Positions 59,440-64,000 of a stretch of DNA of 64,000 bases are shown here, piece after piece. The notes below the pieces were generated by a model. The model did not search any database. It was not told the DNA's origin and was given only the letters and a program-made list of their open reading frames with translations. Where the stretch lies: positions 2,852,001-2,916,000 of the forward strand of contig NZ_CP160453.1 of NCBI RefSeq assembly GCF_040744945.1. The letters are read 5' to 3'. The stretch's first letter is position 1, and the number at the start of each line of letters is the position of its first letter. The translations under genes and the position numbers were made by a program. Source of the DNA: Saccharothrix sp. HUAS TT1 (GTDB taxonomy: Bacteria; Actinomycetota; Actinomycetes; Mycobacteriales; Pseudonocardiaceae).

Positions 59440-59921
59440 GCCAGCACCTTCCCCAGTCGCAGCGCCGCGATCCGCGCCAGTTCCCGGTTCACCACGCGCA
59501 GCTCCGCGCCCGGCGGGTTGGCCAGCCGGCTCGCGAGGTCGGCGAGCACCTCCTCGCCGCTCAACCCCGTGGCGCACACCAGGTAGATGTGCCCGAAGCG
59601 GTCTTCGTAGGCGGCGTTGGCCGCCCGCAGCCGGTCGGCGAGCGACGCCGCGACGCCGGACTGCTCGTCGGCGGACCACGTCGCGGACGCGCCGTCGTGG
59701 CGGGCCCGCTCCCCGATGCGCGGGTGGCCCGCGATGGCGGCGCGCACCTCGGCGTCGGTCAGCTCGGCGAACCGGTCCGACGCGGCGAGCAGCGCGTCCA
59801 CGTCGGCGTACGGGCGGCCGGCCAGCAGCGCGTCGACCCAGCGCGGCACGGCGAGGCATTCGGTGAGCAGCGGCCGGAGCCGGTCCGCCGGTGCGGAGTT
59901 GAACCCCTCCAGATCGGGCAC
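59436..59921 (-). CDS. OHCU decarboxylase
   Basis: A 161-residue 2-oxo-4-hydroxy-4-carboxy-5-ureidoimidazoline decarboxylase giving S-allantoin. The catalytic His is in IAGHPRIGERA, followed by SATWSADEQSGV and YEDRFGHIYLVCATG. It heads the operon; the GTG start has a GAGGAG site, and an IclR-type operator lies just upstream. Confidence 0.95.
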   Translation of the reverse strand: MPDLEGFNSAPADRLRPLLTECLAVPRWVDALLAGRPYADVDALLAASDRFAELTDAEVRAAIAGHPRIGERARHDGASATWSADEQSGVAASLADRLRAANAAYEDRFGHIYLVCATGLSGEEVLADLASRLANPPGAELRVVNRELARIAALRLGKVLA

Positions 59922-59943
59922 CGAGGCTCCTCTTTCTGCATCA

Positions 59944-59959
59944 CGGAATCCGTTTTCCG
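59944..59959. promoter_or_regulatory. IclR operator site 2
   Basis: CGGAA-TCCGTT-TTCCG, a perfect 5-bp inverted repeat with 6-bp spacer, immediately downstream of the -10 of the OHCU decarboxylase promoter. Confidence 0.65.
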
Positions 59960-59968
59960 CGAAGAGGG

Positions 59969-59998
59969 ACGCTACGAGCGCCCCTCCGAGCGTGTCAA
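59969..59998 (-). promoter_or_regulatory. Promoter of the uricase operon
   Basis: On the minus strand TTGACA (59998-59993) and TAGCGT (59974-59969) are 18 bp apart. It gives a 5' UTR of about 40 nt that contains operator site 2. Confidence 0.6.
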
Positions 59999-60003
59999 CA
60001 GTC

Positions 60004-60033
60004 TTGCGCCGCCTCTGAGGACGTGCTTAACCT
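60004..60033 (+). promoter_or_regulatory. Promoter of the allantoinase operon
   Basis: TTGCGC (60004-60009) and TAACCT (60028-60033) are separated by 18 bp; operator site 3 follows about 10 bp downstream. Confidence 0.45.
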
Positions 60034-60042
60034 CCCGACGCA

Positions 60043-60058
60043 CGGAAGTTGCTTTCCG
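60043..60058. promoter_or_regulatory. IclR operator site 3
   Basis: CGGAA-GTTGCT-TTCCG, same spacing as site 2. Both share the extended form CACGGAA-N6-TTCCGC, 99 bp apart in the same orientation. Confidence 0.65.
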
Positions 60059-60107
60059 CATCGTGGGCCGATCTCCGGCCGCCGACCGGTTGGGGGAGTG
60101 ACGGGCC

Positions 60108-61403
60108 ATGGACCTGGTGCTGCGCGCTGCGCGAGTGGTGACCCCCGGTGGTGAACGCCGCGCCGACGTCGGCGTCGCGGACGGCCGGATCGTCGCGGTG
60201 GCCGACCGGCTGGACGCCGGCGCGGTGGTGGAGCTGGCCGACGACGAGGTGCTCCTGCCCGGCCTGGTCGACACGCACGTCCACGTCAACGAGCCGGGGC
60301 GCGGCGACTGGGAGGGCTTCGAGACCGCCACCAGGGCGGCGGCGGCCGGCGGCGTCACCACGATCGTCGACATGCCGCTCAACAGCCTGCCGCCGACCAC
60401 CGACCTCGCCGCGCTGGAGGCCAAGCGCGCCGCGGCCCGCGACCGGGCGCACGTCGACGTCGGGTTCTGGGGCGGCATCGTGCCGACCAACCTGGACGAC
60501 CTGGAGGAGCTGCACGACGCCGGCGTGTTCGGCTTCAAGTGCTTCCTCGTGCACTCGGGCGTGGACGAGTTCCCGCACGTCAGCGAGGACGAGCTGAGAG
60601 CCGCGCTGCTCCGGCTGGCGCCGCGCGACGCCCTTGCCATCGTGCACGCCGAGGACCCGCACGAGGTTGCCGAGCCCGGCGCCGACTACCGCGGCTTCCT
60701 CGACTCCCGCCCGCACAGCGCCGAGTCGCGCGCCATCACCACCGTCGTGGACCTGGCCAACGAGACCAAGGCCCGGCTGCACGTGCTGCACCTGTCCAGC
60801 GGGCAGGCCGTGCAGCACGTCCGGACCGCCAAGGACCTCGGCCTGCGGGTGACCGCCGAGACCTGCCCGCACTACCTGACGTTCGTCGCGGAGGAGATCG
60901 GCGACACCTCGACCGAGTTCAAGTGCTGCCCCCCGATCCGCGACGCGGCCAACCGCGAACAGCTCTGGCGGGCGCTGGGCGACGGGCTGGTCGAGCTGGT
61001 CGTCAGCGACCACTCGCCGTGCACCCCGGAGCTGAAGCGCGGCGACTTCGCCACCGCCTGGGGCGGGATCGCGAGCCTCCAGCTCGGCCTGCCCGCGGTG
61101 TGGACCCAGGCCAGGCGGCGCGGGCACGCGCTGACCGACGTGGTCCGGTGGATGGCGACCAACCCGGCCGACCTGGTCGGCCTGACCACCAAGGGGCGCA
61201 TCGAGCCCGGTGCGGACGCCGACTTCTGCGTGTTCGCCCCGGACGACGCCTTCGTGGTGGACCGCGCCCGGTTGCACCACCGCAACCCCGTCACGCCCTA
61301 CCACGGCCGTCCGCTGGCGGGCGTCGTGCGGCAGACGTGGTTGCGCGGGCTGCCGGTGGACGACCGGCCGCGCGGCCGGTTGCTGACCAGGGGAGGCGCA
61401 TGA
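60108..61403 (+). CDS. Allantoinase
   Basis: A 431-residue amidohydrolase that opens allantoin to allantoate. Metal ligands are in VDTHVHVNEPGRGDWEGF, the carbamylated Lys is in FKCFLVHSGV, and LHVLHLSS and VSDHSPCTPELK supply the remaining His and Asp. The stop overlaps the allantoicase ATG. Together these genes carry out allantoin to ureidoglycolate. Confidence 0.95.
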   Translation: MDLVLRAARVVTPGGERRADVGVADGRIVAVADRLDAGAVVELADDEVLLPGLVDTHVHVNEPGRGDWEGFETATRAAAAGGVTTIVDMPLNSLPPTTDLAALEAKRAAARDRAHVDVGFWGGIVPTNLDDLEELHDAGVFGFKCFLVHSGVDEFPHVSEDELRAALLRLAPRDALAIVHAEDPHEVAEPGADYRGFLDSRPHSAESRAITTVVDLANETKARLHVLHLSSGQAVQHVRTAKDLGLRVTAETCPHYLTFVAEEIGDTSTEFKCCPPIRDAANREQLWRALGDGLVELVVSDHSPCTPELKRGDFATAWGGIASLQLGLPAVWTQARRRGHALTDVVRWMATNPADLVGLTTKGRIEPGADADFCVFAPDDAFVVDRARLHHRNPVTPYHGRPLAGVVRQTWLRGLPVDDRPRGRLLTRGGA

Positions 61404-62398
61404 CCGCGACACCGGACTGGACCCGCCTGCCCGACCTGGCCTCCCGCGCGGTGGGCGGCAGCGTGGTGTGGGCCAACGACGAGCTGTTCGCCGAGCGGGA
61501 GAACCTGATCCGCGGGCCCGAGCCGGAGTACCGGACCTACACGTTCGGCCACAAGGGCCAGGTCTACGACGGGTGGGAGACCCGTCGGCGGCGGGAGGGC
61601 GGCGAGGACCGGGCGGTCGTGCGCCTCGGCCTGCCCGGCGTGATCGGCGGCGTCGTGGTGGACACCGCGTTCTTCCGGGGCAACTACCCGCCGTTCGCGT
61701 CGGTCGAGGCGACCGCGGCCAGGGGCTACCCGGCGCCGGAGGAGCTGACCGGCTGGGAGACCGTGGTGCCCAGGTCGCCGCTCGGCGGCGACCGCAAGCA
61801 CTACTTCGAGGTGTCCGCGCACCGCCGCTACACGCACGTGCGGCTGACCATCTACCCGGACGGCGGGGTGGCGCGGCTGCGCGTGTTCGGCCGGCCGGTG
61901 GTCGACCCCGACCTGGTCCTGCCGGACGCGCTGGACCTGGCCGCGCTGGAGAACGGCGCGGCCGTCACCGGGTGCAGCGACATGTTCTACGGCGCGCCGG
62001 GCAACCTGATCGCGCCCGGCCAGGCGACCGTCATGGGCGAGGGCTGGGAGACCGCGCGCCGCCGCGACGACGGCAACGACTGGGTCGAGGTGGAGCTGGC
62101 CGCGCCGGGCGTCATCCGGCTCGCCGAGCTGGACACCACCCACTTCAAGGGCAACGCGCCGGGCTGGGCGTCGGTGCGCGGCCGGGACGCGCGCACGGGC
62201 GCGGAGTTCGACGTGCTGCCGCGCACGCGGCTCCAGCCGGACACCCGGCACCGCTTCCGGGTCGAGCGGCCCGCCGAGGCCACCCACGCGCGGCTCGACA
62301 TCTACCCCGACGGCGGGATGGCCCGGCTGCGGCTGTTCGGCGCGCTGACCCCGGCGGGCCTGGACGCGATCACGCGGCGCTACGAAGGGCTGCGCTGA
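61400..62398 (+). CDS. Allantoicase
   Basis: A 332-residue protein made of two allantoicase domains, each with a DGWETRRRRE-type and HVRLTIYPDGGVARLR-type motif (second copies GWETARRRDDGND and HARLDIYPDGGMARLR). It releases urea from allantoate, giving ureidoglycolate. The start overlaps the allantoinase stop (ATGA). No ureidoglycolate lyase is visible in the window. Confidence 0.95.
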   Translation: MTATPDWTRLPDLASRAVGGSVVWANDELFAERENLIRGPEPEYRTYTFGHKGQVYDGWETRRRREGGEDRAVVRLGLPGVIGGVVVDTAFFRGNYPPFASVEATAARGYPAPEELTGWETVVPRSPLGGDRKHYFEVSAHRRYTHVRLTIYPDGGVARLRVFGRPVVDPDLVLPDALDLAALENGAAVTGCSDMFYGAPGNLIAPGQATVMGEGWETARRRDDGNDWVEVELAAPGVIRLAELDTTHFKGNAPGWASVRGRDARTGAEFDVLPRTRLQPDTRHRFRVERPAEATHARLDIYPDGGMARLRLFGALTPAGLDAITRRYEGLR

Positions 62399-62505
62399 CG
62401 TCACGCGATCCACCCCGCGGGCGAGACCGGCTCGCACGGTCCGTCACCACGACTTCCGCGGTCGCCCCGACTTCCGGCGGGTCGAACGGCCCGCTTCAAC
62501 CGCGT

Positions 62506-62575
62506 GAAACGTGCCCGTAACACCGGGTGCCGGACAGTTCACCTCCGCGAAACGTCGGGCGCAACCGGGCGAAAC
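62506..62575. promoter_or_regulatory. GlnR-like boxes upstream of amt
   Basis: GAAAC-N6-GTAAC at 62506-62521 and two GAAAC boxes 22 bp apart (62549 and 62571) reproduce the 11-bp phasing of actinomycete GlnR sites (GTnAC-N6-GaAAC). amt-glnB-glnD is a known GlnR target in Streptomyces, so nitrogen-dependent control is likely. Confidence 0.5.
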
Positions 62576-62621
62576 AGGACCTCTCGATGCTCCCTGCAAC
62601 CGACGTGCAGTGGAGGTCGAC

Positions 62622-63965
62622 GTGGATACAGGGGACACCGCCTGGGTGCTCACCAGTGCCGCACTGGTGCTGTTGATGACGCCGGGACTTGCCTTCTTCT
62701 ACGGGGGCATGGTCCGGTCGAAGAGTGTGCTCAACATGATGATGATGAGCCTGGGCGCGATCGCCGTGGTCGGTGTGCTCTGGGTGCTGGTCGGCTACTC
62801 CACGGCGTTCGGCTCGGACGTCGGCGGTGGCCTGCTCGGCAAGCCCTTCGAGTTCTTCGGCCTGGACGGCCTGCTGGGCAAGGAGTCGGCGTTCGGGACC
62901 ATCCCGACCACCGTCTTCGTCGCCTTCCAGGCCATGTTCGCCATCATCACGGTGGCGCTGATCTCGGGCGCGATCGCCGACCGCGCCCGCTTCGGGCCGT
63001 GGCTGCTGTTCGCCGCCGTGTGGTCGCTGGTCGTGTACTTCCCGGTCGCGCACTGGGTGTTCGACTTCGACGGCAAGGACGCCGACGGCAACGTCGTCGA
63101 CCCGGGCGGCTGGATCGCCAACAAGCTGATGGCCATCGACTTCGCGGGCGGCACGGCGGTCCACATCAACGCGGGCGCCGCGGGCCTCGCGCTGGCGCTC
63201 GTCCTCGGCAAGCGCGTCGGCTGGCCGAAGGACCGGATGAAGCCGCACAGCCTGCCGCTGGTCGTGCTCGGCGCCGGCCTGCTGTGGTTCGGCTGGTTCG
63301 GCTTCAACGCGGGCTCCGCCGTCGCCGCGAACGGCACCGCCGGCGTCACCTTCGTCAACACCCTGGTCGCCACCTGCGCCGCGGTGCTCGGCTGGCTGCT
63401 CGTGGAGCGCGTCCGCGACGGCAACGCCACCACGCTGGGCGCCGCGTCCGGCATCGTCGCGGGCCTGGTCGCCATCACCCCGGCCTGCTCGTCGGTCACC
63501 CCGCTCGGCGCCATCGCGATCGGCGCGATCACCGGCGCGCTGTGCGCCCTGGCGGTCAGCCTGAAGTACCGCTTCGGCTTCGACGACTCGCTCGACGTGG
63601 TCGGCGTGCACCTCGTCGGCGGTCTGTCCGGCACGATCCTGATCGGCTTCTTCGCCAGCGCGGACGCCCCGGCGGGCATCGACGGCCTCTTCTACGGCGG
63701 CGGCGTCGACCAGCTGTGGCGGCAGGCCGTCGGCGCGATCGCCGTGCTCGCCTACTCGTTCGTGCTGAGCCTGGTCATCGGCTACCTGGTCAAGGTCACC
63801 GTCGGCTTCCGGCTCGACGCCGAAGCCGAGGTCGCCGGGATCGACGAGGCCGAGCACGCCGAGACGGCGTACGAGTTCGGCGGCGGCATCGGCGCCCGCG
63901 GCGGCAGCAAGCCCAGTGTCGCCGCCGGCGCCACTGCGGTCCTCGAGGGGAGCAACAAGTCATGA
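62622..63965 (+). CDS. amt: Ammonium transporter
   Basis: A 447-residue Amt/MEP channel with 11 transmembrane segments. The N-terminal TPGLAFFYGGMVRSKSVLNMMM, the HxW/His pore region (GGTAVHINAGAAGLALAL) and the C-terminal GXDXXEHAE-like IDEAEHAETAYE are intact. The GTG at 62622 has a GGAGG site 5 nt upstream. The stop overlaps glnB by 4 bp. Ammonium uptake fits the nearby purine-nitrogen pathway. Confidence 0.95.
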   Translation: MDTGDTAWVLTSAALVLLMTPGLAFFYGGMVRSKSVLNMMMMSLGAIAVVGVLWVLVGYSTAFGSDVGGGLLGKPFEFFGLDGLLGKESAFGTIPTTVFVAFQAMFAIITVALISGAIADRARFGPWLLFAAVWSLVVYFPVAHWVFDFDGKDADGNVVDPGGWIANKLMAIDFAGGTAVHINAGAAGLALALVLGKRVGWPKDRMKPHSLPLVVLGAGLLWFGWFGFNAGSAVAANGTAGVTFVNTLVATCAAVLGWLLVERVRDGNATTLGAASGIVAGLVAITPACSSVTPLGAIAIGAITGALCALAVSLKYRFGFDDSLDVVGVHLVGGLSGTILIGFFASADAPAGIDGLFYGGGVDQLWRQAVGAIAVLAYSFVLSLVIGYLVKVTVGFRLDAEAEVAGIDEAEHAETAYEFGGGIGARGGSKPSVAAGATAVLEGSNKS

Positions 63966-64000
63966 AGCTGGTCACCGCGATCATCAAGCCCTTCACGCTG
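63962..64000 (+). CDS. glnB: Nitrogen regulatory protein P-II (start only)
   Basis: Thirteen codons, MKLVTAIIKPFTL, are visible before the window ends. This is the invariant N-terminus of P-II signalling proteins, and the amt-glnB overlap (ATGA) is the usual arrangement. The rest lies outside the window. Confidence 0.9.
   Translation, partial: MKLVTAIIKPFTL

Overview
The window is about 72% GC, almost fully coding, and uses GTG/TTG starts freely. Its gene order matches the conserved actinobacterial block ddl-thiL-ung-recG-pyc-rsmD-coaD-rpmF-rnc-mutM-acyP-smc-ftsY-amt-glnB. Together with the nested intergenic repeats, the purine and leader-peptide genes and the protein sequences, this suggests a filamentous actinomycete, probably of the Pseudonocardiaceae (Saccharothrix/Actinosynnema/Lentzea-like). 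The family-level placement is inference. I saw no rRNA, tRNA, CRISPR array, insertion sequence or prophage.

Layout. 0-4 kb: sulfur amino-acid genes (cystathionine gamma-lyase, a Cys-type leader peptide, cysteine dioxygenase) and a divergent vitamin-B6-type pair (flavin split-barrel protein and a PdxR/MocR regulator). 4-26 kb: housekeeping core (ddl, thiL, ung, rpmB, recG, pyc, rsmD, coaD, rpmF, rnc, mutM) with a secreted RNase Sa-type enzyme and a 134-bp nested inverted repeat. 26-31 kb: accessory insert with a MarR regulator, an orphan response regulator, an FAD oxidoreductase, an AAC(2')-type acetyltransferase and three Thr-rich surface proteins. 31-44.6 kb: acyP, an ECF sigma/anti-sigma pair, smc, then a second accessory insert (acyltransferase, P450, GNAT, solute symporter plus anhydro-MurNAc kinase) and ftsY. 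44.6-54 kb: a lysine-less MocR-like regulator followed by an 11-gene minus-strand cluster. 54-62.4 kb: an IclR-controlled purine-to-malate module. 62.4-64 kb: amt and the first codons of glnB.

Most notable region: 46.25-53.74 kb. It encodes a stand-alone adenylation enzyme (with a TTA codon at position 10), a carrier protein, a PltE-like acyl-carrier dehydrogenase, an ectoine-synthase-like cupin, a transglutaminase-fold protein, a FrnE-like thiol oxidoreductase, a heterodimeric SMR exporter of Gdx/SugE type, a deaminase, an Asp/Glu-racemase-fold protein and a MarR regulator. I infer a small amino-acid-derived metabolite, possibly a cyclic amidine, made on a carrier protein and exported by the SMR pair. 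I do not recognise a described pathway with this combination.

The 54-62 kb module links uric acid breakdown (uricase, HIU hydrolase, OHCU decarboxylase, allantoinase, allantoicase) to glyoxylate use (malate synthase). Three sites of the form CGGAA-N6-TTCCG (one degenerate) sit at its divergent promoters and are the probable operators of the IclR regulator. A recurring TAnnnT hexamer 5-8 nt before an ATG/GTG indicates that many genes here are leaderless.
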